Source: Rhodobacter maris
GTDB taxonomy: Bacteria; Pseudomonadota; Alphaproteobacteria; Rhodobacterales; Rhodobacteraceae
Reading direction: 5' to 3'
DNA: 64,000 nt
Assembly: GCF_900217815.1 (NCBI RefSeq)
Contig: NZ_OBMT01000001.1
Location: forward strand, 62,001-126,000
The notes under the pieces are model-generated. The model was not told the DNA's origin, ran no database searches, and saw only the letters and a program-made list of their open reading frames with translations. Every line of letters begins with the position of its first letter. Position 1 is the first letter of the stretch. Made by a program: the position numbers and the translations under genes. Shown here in pieces: positions 26,016-41,532 of this stretch.

Positions 26016-26771
26016 TCACGCCAGCGCGAATTCGGAAATCACCACCGAAAGATCGTTGGTCACCAGATCCGCGCCGGTCTTGGCGAGAGCTTCTGCGCGC
26101 TGCGCGACGATCGCCCCGCCAATCGCAACCCGCATACGCCCCTTAGTCAGGCTGGACAGCGTTTTCACCAGTTTCGCGGAGATTTCAACCCTCTCCATGC
26201 TGCCGACCGTAATCAGGGCGGCGTCGAAGCGATTGGTCGCCATCAGTCGCGACAAATCACTCAACCCCGGGGCGAACAGGAGCCGCACCGAGATGCCTTT
26301 CCGGCGCAGGCCCATCGCCACCACCAGCGCGCCAAGCGTATGCTGCTCGCCGGGGGGCACGATCACCAACACCGTCGACGTATTCGTCGGATCTGACGAA
26401 TCCGCCGTGAAGTCCGATTGCAGCGCGTGAAGCAGCTCCTGCAACCGGGCAACGCCGACCGTGACCTGCGCGAAGCTGAGCTGGTCGGCCTCCCACGCCA
26501 GCCCGATCTGCCGGGCCGCCGCAGGCACATATTTTGCAGCGATGTCTTCCGAAGCGACGAAAGCGCCACGAAAATCATCAAGACACAGGTCCATAGCGCC
26601 AAGCTCCGGACCTGTGGCAAGCTCGACCAACCTGTTCACAAGCGCGGTCCGCAGCTCTCCCACTCCATCACGGCGACGCGCGGCAAGCCGCCCAATCGCC
26701 TCCAGAGCGAGTCCAACGAAACCATCAAGGCTGCCGTTGGCCCGCTCGACTTCAAAACTGATATCCCGCAT
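26016..26771 (-). CDS. aerR: AerR/PpaA cobalamin-binding antirepressor
   Basis: Photoreceptor-type antirepressor that binds cobalamin and modifies CrtJ binding. 251 residues from the ATG at 26771; an internal ATG at 26594 (residue 60, with GGAG 11 bases upstream) would give exactly 192 residues, the size of the R. capsulatus ORF192 form. The C-terminal B12-binding domain (about 133-245) carries His144 in GEQHTLGALVVAMGL, matching the cobalamin-ligating His of AerR. The N-terminal half is a helical B12-domain cap. It lies 74 bases upstream of crtJ on the same strand. Confidence 0.93.
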   Translation of the reverse strand: MRDISFEVERANGSLDGFVGLALEAIGRLAARRRDGVGELRTALVNRLVELATGPELGAMDLCLDDFRGAFVASEDIAAKYVPAAARQIGLAWEADQLSFAQVTVGVARLQELLHALQSDFTADSSDPTNTSTVLVIVPPGEQHTLGALVVAMGLRRKGISVRLLFAPGLSDLSRLMATNRFDAALITVGSMERVEISAKLVKTLSSLTKGRMRVAIGGAIVAQRAEALAKTGADLVTNDLSVVISEFALA

Positions 26772-26918
26772 CAGAGTCCCCGAAACCCAACGATCGCGGC
26801 GGGTCTTCCCTACCCCCGCGAGCGGAACATGAAAAGAAGGGGATCGCTCCCCTCGTGTCATACGACATCAACGACGCCCCGATGTCCACCGAAATTGACA
26901 AGGTGCGACACCGCCGCC

Positions 26919-26940
26919 CACGCCGCAACGCAGCGGCGTG
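26919..26940. repeat. Inverted repeat in aerR-bchF spacer
   Basis: CACGCCGC and GCGGCGTG form a perfect eight-base inverted repeat around a six-base loop, about 150 bases before the aerR start. It could be an RNA hairpin in a transcript running towards aerR or bchF, or a protein site; no T run follows, so it is not a convincing terminator. Confidence 0.6.
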
Positions 26941-26964
26941 ACGATCGTCACAGGACGATCGTCC
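26939..26964. promoter_or_regulatory. Pair of 12-base palindromes sharing GACGATCGTC
   Basis: TGACGATCGTCA (26939-26950) and GGACGATCGTCC (26953-26964) are both perfect palindromes with the same ten-base core, separated by two bases, so their centres are 14 bases apart. The repeat of one symmetric word is a strong sign of tandem operator sites for a dimeric regulator. The protein is not identified; neither CrtJ (TGT-N12-ACA) nor the usual FnrL box (TTGAT-N4-ATCAA) fits. Confidence 0.65.
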
Positions 26965-27124
26965 GGCGGGCAGAAATACCTTTCTTTTGCAGCGCATTGC
27001 GGCAACACGCCGCAGCCCGTCGCGCATCATGACGCGCCGTCGCGCGGCCGTCATGACGGTGGGGTAACCTGCCCTTTTGCCCCCTCCCCGGCCCCGCCAG
27101 CGGCGTTTGGGCGCGGCGCCAGAG

Positions 27125-27142
27125 TGTAAGTTTTCGTTGACA
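27125..27142 (+). promoter_or_regulatory. CrtJ/PpsR operator and -35 region of the bchF operon
   Basis: An exact TGT-N12-ACA palindrome (TGTAAGTTTTCGTTGACA) lies about 64 bases before the bchF start codon. Its right part contains TTGACA (27137-27142), a consensus -35 hexamer; the -10 would fall around TGCCTAACC (27155-27165) and is weak. CrtJ binding would occlude the promoter of the bchF-N-B-H-L-M-lhaA-puhA superoperon. Confidence 0.83.
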
Positions 27143-27205
27143 CTTGGGGGCCATTGCCTAACCTGACAGCTACTGCGCGCCCACGAAGAAAGGCTGGCTG
27201 CCACT

Positions 27206-35065
<7,860 letters not shown>

Positions 35066-35066
35066 A

Positions 35067-35741
35067 ATGGCCAACGACTACGCAGCCATCCGCGACCGCG
35101 TCGAACACTATTTCGACCGCACCGCGACAAGCGCCTGGGAACGGCTGACCCAATCGGACGCAAAGGTCTCGAAGGTGCGCCAGACCGTGCGCGAGGGACG
35201 CGACCGGATGCGGGCGATCATGCTCTCGCGGCTCCCCGAAGATCTGAACGGCTGCCGCGTGCTCGACGCGGGCTGCGGCACCGGGCTGATGACGACCGAG
35301 CTTGCCAGACGCGGCGCCGAGGTGGTGGCGGTGGACATCTCGCCCCAGCTCATTTCGGTTGCCGAAGACCGTCTGGAGCCTGCGCTGCGCGAGAAGGTCA
35401 CCTTCATGGCGGGCGACATGACCGACCCGGCCTTGGGCCAGTTCGATTACGTCGTGGCGATGGACAGCCTGATCTACTACCGCGCCCCCGACATTGGCGC
35501 GATCCTCACCAACCTTGGCGCGCGCACCCATAGTGCGATCGTCTTCACCGTGGCACCAAAAACGCCGTTCCTGATGGCGTTCTGGGGCGTGGGCAAGCTT
35601 TTCCCGCGCTCGAACCGCTCGCCGGTGATGATCCCGCATGCGCTCGACAAGCTGCAACGCCACGCCGGCGACAGCCTGATGAAAATCGACCGGGTGGTGA
35701 AGGGCTTCTACATTTCCGAGTGCCTGGAGTATCGGCCATGA
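35067..35741 (+). CDS. bchM: Mg-protoporphyrin IX O-methyltransferase
   Basis: Transfers methyl from S-adenosylmethionine to the C13 propionate of Mg-protoporphyrin, producing the BchE substrate. 224 residues, the R. capsulatus size, from the ATG at 35067 directly after the bchL stop. SAM-binding motif VLDAGCGTGLMTTELA is at about 66-81, then VVAVDISPQLI. N-terminal amphipathic segment as in the family. Its stop overlaps the lhaA ATG. Confidence 0.96.
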   Translation: MANDYAAIRDRVEHYFDRTATSAWERLTQSDAKVSKVRQTVREGRDRMRAIMLSRLPEDLNGCRVLDAGCGTGLMTTELARRGAEVVAVDISPQLISVAEDRLEPALREKVTFMAGDMTDPALGQFDYVVAMDSLIYYRAPDIGAILTNLGARTHSAIVFTVAPKTPFLMAFWGVGKLFPRSNRSPVMIPHALDKLQRHAGDSLMKIDRVVKGFYISECLEYRP

Positions 35742-37171
35742 TCCTCAGCCGCCGCATGATCGGTTCGCTTGCCAAGACCTGGATGCCCTTTGCCGAGGCG
35801 GCCTCGGCGGAGCTTCCGCTCAAGCAACTCATGCGGCTCTCGCTCTTCCAGATCTCGGTCGGCATGGCGCAGGTGCTCCTGCTCGGCACGCTGAACCGGG
35901 TGATGATCGTCGAGATGGGGGTTCCGGCGCTGGTCGTGGCGCTGATGATCTCGATCCCGGTGCTCGTCGCGCCGTTCCGGGCCGTGCTCGGCCACCGCTC
36001 GGACACGCACCGCTCGGCGATCGGCTGGAAGCGCGTGCCCTACCTCTGGTTTGGCTCGCTGTGGCAGATGGGCGGGCTCGCGCTGATGCCCTTTGCGCTG
36101 ATTCTGCTCTCGGGCGATCAGACCATGGGCCCGGACTGGGCGGGCGAGGTCTTCGCCGCCATCGCCTTCCTGATGGCGGGGCTCGGCATGCATATGACGC
36201 AGACAGCGGGCCTCGCGCTTGCCGCCGACCGCGCCACCGAAGAGACGCGCCCGCGCGTGGTGGCGCTGCTTTATGTCATGTTCCTCGTCGGCATGGGCAT
36301 CTCTGCGATCGTCGTGGGCTTCTTTTTGCGCGATTTCGACCAGATGACGCTTATTCGCGTGGTGCAGGCCTGCGGCGCAATGACGCTGGTTCTGAACGTC
36401 ATCGCGCTTTGGAAGCAAGAGGTTATCCGCCCGATGACAAAGGCGGAAAGGGAGGCGCCGCGGCAAACCTTCCGCGAAGCCTGGGGCCTTCTGGCGGCCG
36501 AAAGTGGCGCGATGCGGCTTCTTGCCGTGGTGATGATCGGGACACTTGGGTTCAATATGCAGGACGTGTTGCTTGAACCCTATGGTGGACAGGTGCTTGG
36601 ACTGCCCGTCAGTATGACGACCTTGCTCACCGCAAGCTGGAGCTTCGGTGCGCTGATCGGATTCATCTGGTCTGCCCGGCGCCTCTCGCAAGGGGCGACG
36701 GCGCACCGTCTTGCCGCGCGCGGCATCCTGATCGGCATCGTGGCCTTTACCGCGGTGCTGTTCTCGGCCCTGTTCGAAAGCAAGATCATGTTCTTTGCTG
36801 CCGCCTGGGGCATTGGCCTGGGCAGCGGCACGTTCGGGATTGCCACGCTGACCGTGGCGATGATGGTCATCGTGCGGGGTGCCTCCGGCATCGCGCTCGG
36901 GGCCTGGGGTGCGGCGCAGGCCACGGCGGCGGGGCTTGCGGTGTTCTTTGGCGGGGCGCTGCGCGACCTCGTTGCGCACGCCGCCTCGGCGGGCTACCTC
37001 GGGGCGCTCGACAGCCCGGCGCTCGGCTATTCGGTGGTCTATGCCATCGAAATCGGACTTCTCTTCACTACTCTTGCCGTGCTCGGGCCCTTGGCCCGTC
37101 CCGGCAGCCTGTTCCCCAAGAAACCGGAGACCGGCGAGGCGCGGATCGGCCTTGCCGAATTTCCAACCTGA
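35738..37171 (+). CDS. lhaA: LhaA (ORF477), LH1 assembly factor of the PucC family
   Basis: Polytopic membrane protein needed for normal assembly of light-harvesting complex I. 477 residues, identical in length to R. capsulatus ORF477, with about 12 helices. Typical stretches are FQISVGMAQVLLLGTLNRVMI near the start and LLEPYGGQVLGLPVSMTTLL at about 285. Its ATG overlaps the bchM stop (ATGA). The puhA promoter of Rhodobacter is known to lie within this type of gene; no operator is visible to me here. Paralogue of ORF428 in this cluster. Confidence 0.96.
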   Translation: MILSRRMIGSLAKTWMPFAEAASAELPLKQLMRLSLFQISVGMAQVLLLGTLNRVMIVEMGVPALVVALMISIPVLVAPFRAVLGHRSDTHRSAIGWKRVPYLWFGSLWQMGGLALMPFALILLSGDQTMGPDWAGEVFAAIAFLMAGLGMHMTQTAGLALAADRATEETRPRVVALLYVMFLVGMGISAIVVGFFLRDFDQMTLIRVVQACGAMTLVLNVIALWKQEVIRPMTKAEREAPRQTFREAWGLLAAESGAMRLLAVVMIGTLGFNMQDVLLEPYGGQVLGLPVSMTTLLTASWSFGALIGFIWSARRLSQGATAHRLAARGILIGIVAFTAVLFSALFESKIMFFAAAWGIGLGSGTFGIATLTVAMMVIVRGASGIALGAWGAAQATAAGLAVFFGGALRDLVAHAASAGYLGALDSPALGYSVVYAIEIGLLFTTLAVLGPLARPGSLFPKKPETGEARIGLAEFPT

Positions 37172-37186
37172 CAAAGGAGGACCATC

Positions 37187-37954
37187 ATGGTCGGTGTCAA
37201 TTTCTTCGGAGATTTCGATCTCGCCAGTCTCGCGATCTGGTCGTTCTGGGCGTTTCTCGCCTACCTGATCTACTACCTCCAGACGGAAAACATGCGTGAA
37301 GGCTACCCGCTCGAGAACGACGACGGGGCCGTTGCCGTGAACCAGGGCCCGTTCCCGGTGCCCTCGCCGAAAACTTTCCTGCTCGCCAACGGCACCACCG
37401 TGACGGTGCCCTCGGTCGAGAACGAGGAAGCCCACCGCCGCACCGATCTGGCGCTGGAACGCACCTCGGCCAACGAAGGCTACCCCTTCCGCCCGACCGG
37501 CAACCCGCTGAAAGACGGCGTGGGCCCGGCCTCCTGGGTGCCGCGGCGCGACGAACCGGAAATGGACGCCCATGGCGAACCGAAAATCAAGCCGATGCGC
37601 AATGTCGCTGGCATGATGGTTTCGGCTGGCCGTGATCCGCGCGGTCTGCCGGTGCAAGCGGGCGATACCGAAGTGGTCGGCAAAGTCACCGAGATGTGGG
37701 TCGACGTGCCCGAACAACTCGGCCGTTACCTCGAGATCGAACTGAACTCGGGCAAGAAGAAACTGATCCCGATGACGCTGCTGCGCATCTGGTCGGACCG
37801 CGTTCGCGTGAACGCGATCACCTCTGACCTGTTTGACGACATCCCGGATGTGAAGTCGTTCGACCAGGTCACCAAGCTCGAAGAAGAAAAGATCTGCGCT
37901 TACGTTGCCGGCGGCTACATGTATGCCACGGGCCGTCAGCCTTTCGCGATCTGA
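37187..37954 (+). CDS. puhA: Photosynthetic reaction centre H subunit
   Basis: Caps the cytoplasmic side of the L-M core and controls proton delivery to quinone QB. 255 residues with a single N-terminal helix ([19 protein letters not shown], about 11-29) followed by [10 protein letters not shown] and a large soluble domain including the PRC-barrel region [20 protein letters not shown]. An AAAGGAGG ribosome site is close upstream (37172-37179). Starts 15 bases after lhaA and is followed by a stable stem-loop before puhB. Confidence 0.98.
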   Translation: MVGVNFFGDFDLASLAIWSFWAFLAYLIYYLQTENMREGYPLENDDGAVAVNQGPFPVPSPKTFLLANGTTVTVPSVENEEAHRRTDLALERTSANEGYPFRPTGNPLKDGVGPASWVPRRDEPEMDAHGEPKIKPMRNVAGMMVSAGRDPRGLPVQAGDTEVVGKVTEMWVDVPEQLGRYLEIELNSGKKKLIPMTLLRIWSDRVRVNAITSDLFDDIPDVKSFDQVTKLEEEKICAYVAGGYMYATGRQPFAI

Positions 37955-37971
37955 TCTGAGGCGTGCTTACG

Positions 37972-37997
37972 GGAACGGCGCGCGCCCGCGCCGTTCC
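37972..37997 (+). other. Stem-loop between puhA and puhB
   Basis: GGAACGGCGC and GCGCCGTTCC form a perfect ten-base stem with a six-base loop, 18 bases after the puhA stop. No T run follows, so it is more likely an mRNA-stabilising or attenuating hairpin than a full terminator; it would let puhA message accumulate above that of puhB-E. This interpretation is inferred from structure and position. Confidence 0.75.
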
Positions 37998-38024
37998 GCC
38001 TGACTGCTGGACGGAGGGTCTGAA

Positions 38025-38678
38025 ATGTCAGACCATGATTTCGACTTCGAACCCCAGCCGGGAATCCCGGCCCCTCTGCCCCAGGGCGAGGAAATTCTCT
38101 GGCAGGGCAGCCCCGACATGAAGGCGCTGGCCAGCGAAGCCTTCAAAATTCGCTGGGTCACCGGCTATATGGTGGCGCTGGCTTTCTGGCGGGCGTTTGT
38201 GATCTGGACCGAGAGCGGTCTGGCCAAGGCCCTGCCGACACTGGTTCTTTATCTGCTCTTCGCGGTGGGCACCTATCTGCTGGTGCTGCTTCTTGCCTAT
38301 GTGCAGGCCCGCGCGACGATCTACACCCTCACCTCGGCACGCGCGATCCTGCGGGTCGGCGCCGCTTTGCAGGTGACGTTCACCGTGCCCTACAAGGTCA
38401 TCGAAGTGGCCGCGCTGGGGCTGACGAAACGCTCCAAACAGGGCATCGGCACGCTGGCGCTGCAGGTGCCCGACGAGATGCGGCTCTCCTATACCGTGCT
38501 CTGGCCCTCGGCCCGGCCCTGGCACATCCGCCACCCGCAGCCCGCGTTCCGCTGCATTCCCGAGGCCGAGAAGGTGGCGCGAATCCTCGCCGAGGCGGCG
38601 CAGGCGAAGCTGAACGAACCCGAATTGACCCACGCCCCCGTGGGGACTGCGACGGCCGGTCTGGCACCGGCAGAATGA
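38025..38678 (+). CDS. puhB: PuhB reaction centre assembly factor
   Basis: Homologue of R. capsulatus ORF214, a membrane protein that helps reaction centre (and indirectly LH1) assembly. 217 residues with GGAGGG ahead of the start. The N-terminal soluble piece opens with FDFEPQPGIPAPLPQGEEILWQG-like residues, then come two to three membrane helices (about 46-110) and a bacterial PH-like domain (ARATIYTLTSARAILRVG). Gap of ten bases to puhC. Confidence 0.93.
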   Translation: MSDHDFDFEPQPGIPAPLPQGEEILWQGSPDMKALASEAFKIRWVTGYMVALAFWRAFVIWTESGLAKALPTLVLYLLFAVGTYLLVLLLAYVQARATIYTLTSARAILRVGAALQVTFTVPYKVIEVAALGLTKRSKQGIGTLALQVPDEMRLSYTVLWPSARPWHIRHPQPAFRCIPEAEKVARILAEAAQAKLNEPELTHAPVGTATAGLAPAE

Positions 38679-38688
38679 GGCCCTGAAA

Positions 38689-39171
38689 ATGGCACAACAC
38701 CCCGTTTCCGCCCGCGCCGCTGCGCCGGGCAAGAGCGCCGAGAAGAGCAAGGAGATGATCCCGCTCGCAATGGTGCGCGCGATGATCGGCGTGGCGCTTC
38801 TGTCGCTCGCCATCGTCGGATATTCGGTCGCCACCGGGCGCCCGCATGTCGGCGTGCCCGATACCGCCAAAGTGCTCGCGGAGCGCTCGGTGATCCTTGA
38901 AGACGTCAATTCGCAGCATGTGATCGTGCGCAACCCCGATGGCTCCGTGCTCGTTGACATGCCCGACGGCGGCTTTGTCAACGTGGTTGGCGCGGCGGTC
39001 AAACGCACCCGCGTGGTGCAACGGATCGAGGGCAACCCGCCGATTCGCATCGTGCGCTATGAGAACGGCCGGATTTCCGCCGAGGATCCCGCCACCGGCT
39101 GGTCTGCCGAGCTTTACGCCTTCGGCCCCGACAGCAAGGCCGCTTTCGAGCGCCTGCTCGACATGAACTGA
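38689..39171 (+). CDS. puhC: PuhC photosynthetic complex assembly protein
   Basis: Homologue of R. capsulatus ORF162.2, needed for optimal reaction centre and LH1 levels. 160 residues with one N-terminal helix (about 25-45, MVRAMIGVALLSLAIVGYSVA) and a periplasmic domain containing RSVILEDVNSQHVIVRNPDGS and a C-terminal FGPDSKAAFERLLDMN. Located between puhB and the small puhD-like ORF. Confidence 0.93.
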   Translation: MAQHPVSARAAAPGKSAEKSKEMIPLAMVRAMIGVALLSLAIVGYSVATGRPHVGVPDTAKVLAERSVILEDVNSQHVIVRNPDGSVLVDMPDGGFVNVVGAAVKRTRVVQRIEGNPPIRIVRYENGRISAEDPATGWSAELYAFGPDSKAAFERLLDMN

Positions 39172-39185
39172 GGAGGGCCGGGAAG

Positions 39186-39344
39186 ATGACCAGCAAGGGT
39201 TCTTCTCGGCTTTTCTCCCGCGCCGCAGCCAATGGGCTTGCGCGCGGGCAACAGGCTACCGCCCCCGAGGCGGTTTGGATCGGGGTGATGGGCGCGTCCC
39301 CCGGTCCCGCGCGGCGCCCCCTTAACGGGGGGTGCCGCGCATGA
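39186..39344 (+). CDS. puhD: PuhD-like small protein
   Basis: A 52-residue ORF, below common length cut-offs, at the place where R. capsulatus has the 55-residue ORF55. It is preceded by GAGGAGGG at about ten bases and its TGA overlaps the puhE ATG (ATGA), the same coupling used throughout the operon. The product is basic and Ala/Gly-rich (MTSKGSSRLFSRAAANGLAR...), with one tryptophan and no membrane helix. Sequence conservation is not checked, so the name rests on position, length and translation signals. Confidence 0.6.
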   Translation: MTSKGSSRLFSRAAANGLARGQQATAPEAVWIGVMGASPGPARRPLNGGCRA

Positions 39345-40255
39345 CCAATCCGTGGCTCGTTACGCTCTCGACTGTGTTCATCTGGTGGTTTTCCACCGGC
39401 GCGATCCTGTGGCGGGTGCGCCGCGCCGACCTTGAGGGCCGCGGCGCGCATCAGCTCTCGGTCGTGCTTGGCCTGCCGCTTCTGATTTTCGGGTTCCTCT
39501 ATCTGCACCGCTCCTCGGATGACACCACGGTGCAGGGCGCCCATATCGCCTTTCTTGCGGCGCTCTCGGTCTGGGGCTGGTTTGAGCTTGCCTTCCTCTC
39601 CGGCGTTGTGGCGGGGCCGAATCGACTGCCCTGCCCCGAAGGCGCCTCGATGAGCGAGCGGTTCGTGCGCGCCACCGGCACGATCCTGTGGCATGAGCTC
39701 GCCCTTCTGGCCGCGATGATCGCCTGTACGGTGATCGTTTCCGACAATGAGAACCGGATCGGCCTTCTGACCTTCGGCATTCTCTATACCGCGCGGATTT
39801 CGGCCAAGCTGAACCTGTTCCTCGGCGTGCCGCGGATCAATGTGCAGTTCCTGCCCTCGCCGCTTGCGCACCTTGCCAGCCACTTCAAGCTGGCGCGGAT
39901 GAACTTCCTGTTCCCGGTCTCGGTCACGGTGCTCACCTTTGCCGCTGGCTGCTTTCTCGAACGCGCGATTTCGGCCGAGAGCGATGCCGGTTTCATCGGC
40001 CATGTGCTGATTGCGGTGCTGACGCTCCTGGCGCTGCTGGAGCACTGGTTCATGGTGCTGCCGCTCCCGGATCAGAAGCTCTGGACCTGGATGCTGCCCA
40101 CCGCGGTGACCGAGCGCAACCGCGCCCGTGCCCGTGCGGCCCGCCGCGCCGAACGGGCAAAGGCCTCTCCCCTCTCCGGCGCGATCGCTGTTGCCGGGGC
40201 TGCGCCCGCAACCAGCGTACCGCTTTTGCGCCGTCCGCCGCGCGGCGGCAAGTAA
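39341..40255 (+). CDS. puhE: PuhE (DUF3623) photosynthetic complex protein
   Basis: Homologue of R. capsulatus ORF274, a membrane protein linked to bacteriochlorophyll or reaction centre homeostasis. 304 residues from the ATG at 39341, which overlaps the puhD-like stop; about seven hydrophobic helices, with the conserved STGAILWRVR near the start and FLPSPLAHLASHF in the middle. A basic Ala/Arg-rich tail follows residue 265. It ends the puh group here: no acsF gene follows, unlike in R. sphaeroides. Confidence 0.92.
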   Translation: MTNPWLVTLSTVFIWWFSTGAILWRVRRADLEGRGAHQLSVVLGLPLLIFGFLYLHRSSDDTTVQGAHIAFLAALSVWGWFELAFLSGVVAGPNRLPCPEGASMSERFVRATGTILWHELALLAAMIACTVIVSDNENRIGLLTFGILYTARISAKLNLFLGVPRINVQFLPSPLAHLASHFKLARMNFLFPVSVTVLTFAAGCFLERAISAESDAGFIGHVLIAVLTLLALLEHWFMVLPLPDQKLWTWMLPTAVTERNRARARAARRAERAKASPLSGAIAVAGAAPATSVPLLRRPPRGGK

Positions 40256-40491
40256 CCCCTTTTTTCACGCTTGCGCTTCGGGCACGGGAACGTGACCGAC
40301 GCAGGGCCAAAGCGTCGCAGGGGATACGTGATAAGATCACAGACCCATCCTCGCCCCCGGTCCATGGTCGCCCCATCCGGGCAACGTCTCCCCCCAATGA
40401 GTCGCGTCGGCCCGGGCTTCCCCGAACGGTTCCGGGTCTGCTTTTCGTGGCCCGGACCGTTCCTCTCTGGCTCTCGACCGAGGAACCGATG

Positions 40492-40992
40492 ATGCATGCG
40501 AAACCCGTTGCCCTTGCGGCGCTGCTGATCGCGCCCGCCCTCGCCTTTCCGGCGCAGGCCGGAAAATCCGACCCGACCGCCGATTGCTACGCCGCCGCCA
40601 GTACCGATGCGGAACGTGCGACCTGTATCGGGCTCAGCTCGACGCAATGCCGCAAGCGGCTCCCCAATCCGCAAGTCACCGATCTGGCGTTGTGCATGAA
40701 CGCGGAAATCTCCTGGTGGCGCGCCCGGCTTGCGAAGGCGGAAGAGGCGATGCGCACCCGGGCCGCCGAGCGCGACAAGCCCTATGAAAAGCAGATCGCG
40801 GCCGGCGCCGCACGAATGACTGACGATCTCGACAAGATGATCGCCGCCTGGAACAGCTGGGAACAGATGCGCTGCAATTTCGAGTCGATGTTCTACCGCT
40901 CCTCGCCCAAGCGCATGGTGAATGCGCAGGAATGCCACCTGAACGAGACCGCCAAACAGGTGATCTTGCTCGACTCCTCCGCCGCGCGCTGA
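40492..40992 (+). CDS. Secreted LprI-like (DUF1311-type) protein
   Basis: A 166-residue periplasmic protein. GAGGAACCG precedes two adjacent ATGs (40489 and 40492); the second has better spacing. A signal peptide (MHAKPVALAALLIAPALAFPAQA) is followed by a cysteine-containing domain of the lysozyme-inhibitor LprI type: DCYAAASTDAERATCIGLSS, CMNAEISWWRARL, and a C-terminal MRCNFESMFYRS. The even number of cysteines suits disulfides. Role is not shown; the family includes inhibitors of C-type lysozyme. First gene of a short group with the NifX-like and ABC1 kinase-like genes. Confidence 0.72.
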   Translation: MHAKPVALAALLIAPALAFPAQAGKSDPTADCYAAASTDAERATCIGLSSTQCRKRLPNPQVTDLALCMNAEISWWRARLAKAEEAMRTRAAERDKPYEKQIAAGAARMTDDLDKMIAAWNSWEQMRCNFESMFYRSSPKRMVNAQECHLNETAKQVILLDSSAAR

Positions 40993-41015
40993 GCCCCGAT
41001 CCCAAGGAAAGACCA

Positions 41016-41489
41016 ATGCGTATCGCCGTTGCCTCGCAAAACTTCCGCACCATCACCGGCCACGCCGGCAAGACCCGCCGTTTCCTCGTCTATGAGGCCG
41101 CGCCGAGCGCGCCGGTTATCGAAGTCGACCGGCTCGACCTGCCCAAGGATATGTCGATGCACGAATTCCACGGCGAGGGCGCCCATCCGCTCGATGCGAT
41201 GAAAGCGGTGATCGCGGGCTCCGCCGGGCAAGGGTTTACCGCGCGCATGGCCGCGCGCGGGGTGCTCGCTGTGGTGACCGACGAGACCGACCCGCTTCTG
41301 GCGGTGCAGGCGCTGGTGGAAGCGCTCGCCCAGATGAAAGAGGCGCCGATCCCCGATCTGCGCGGTGCGGCCTCCGGGCATCATCATCACCATCATCACG
41401 ATCACGGCACGGGCGGGTGCGGCTGCAGCCATGACGAGGCGGATCACGGGTCGGAACACGCAGGGGGCGGCTGCTCTTGCAACCATTGA
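41016..41489 (+). CDS. NifX/NafY-like (Di-nitrogenase Fe-Mo cofactor) protein with His/Cys-rich tail
   Basis: A 157-residue protein. The first 120 residues resemble the dinitrogenase iron-molybdenum-cofactor family (RIAVASQNFRTITGHAGKTR, then DVHEFHGEG-like and a Rossmann-like MAARGVLAVVTDE core). The tail after residue 120 has seven consecutive histidines followed by GGCGCSH and GGCSCNH groups, a likely metal-binding segment. AAGGAAAG ribosome site. Cofactor or metal handling is inferred from the domain plus tail; it is not in a nif cluster, so a role in nitrogenase is not assumed. Confidence 0.8.
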   Translation: MRIAVASQNFRTITGHAGKTRRFLVYEAAPSAPVIEVDRLDLPKDMSMHEFHGEGAHPLDAMKAVIAGSAGQGFTARMAARGVLAVVTDETDPLLAVQALVEALAQMKEAPIPDLRGAASGHHHHHHHDHGTGGCGCSHDEADHGSEHAGGGCSCNH

Positions 41490-41532
41490 TCCTGCCCCTA
41501 TCTGAGCCGAAAGACCCTCCGAAGGACAAAAG

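Larger units (their letters stand above)
26772..27205. promoter_or_regulatory. Divergent regulatory region between aerR and bchF
   Basis: 434 bases without a gene. It holds, left to right, an inverted repeat (26919-26940), two 12-base palindromes (26939-26950 and 26953-26964), two TCATGA-centred repeats (about 27029-27058) and a CrtJ operator with a -35-like TTGACA (27125-27142). The density of symmetric elements suggests a complex control region for aerR-crtJ and for the bchF-puh operon. Confidence 0.7.

Noticed and set aside
41385-41401. Run of histidine codons taken as a vector-derived His tag
   Set aside because: The run is inside the frame, followed by further His and Cys groups and a natural stop; it is a native metal-binding tail.
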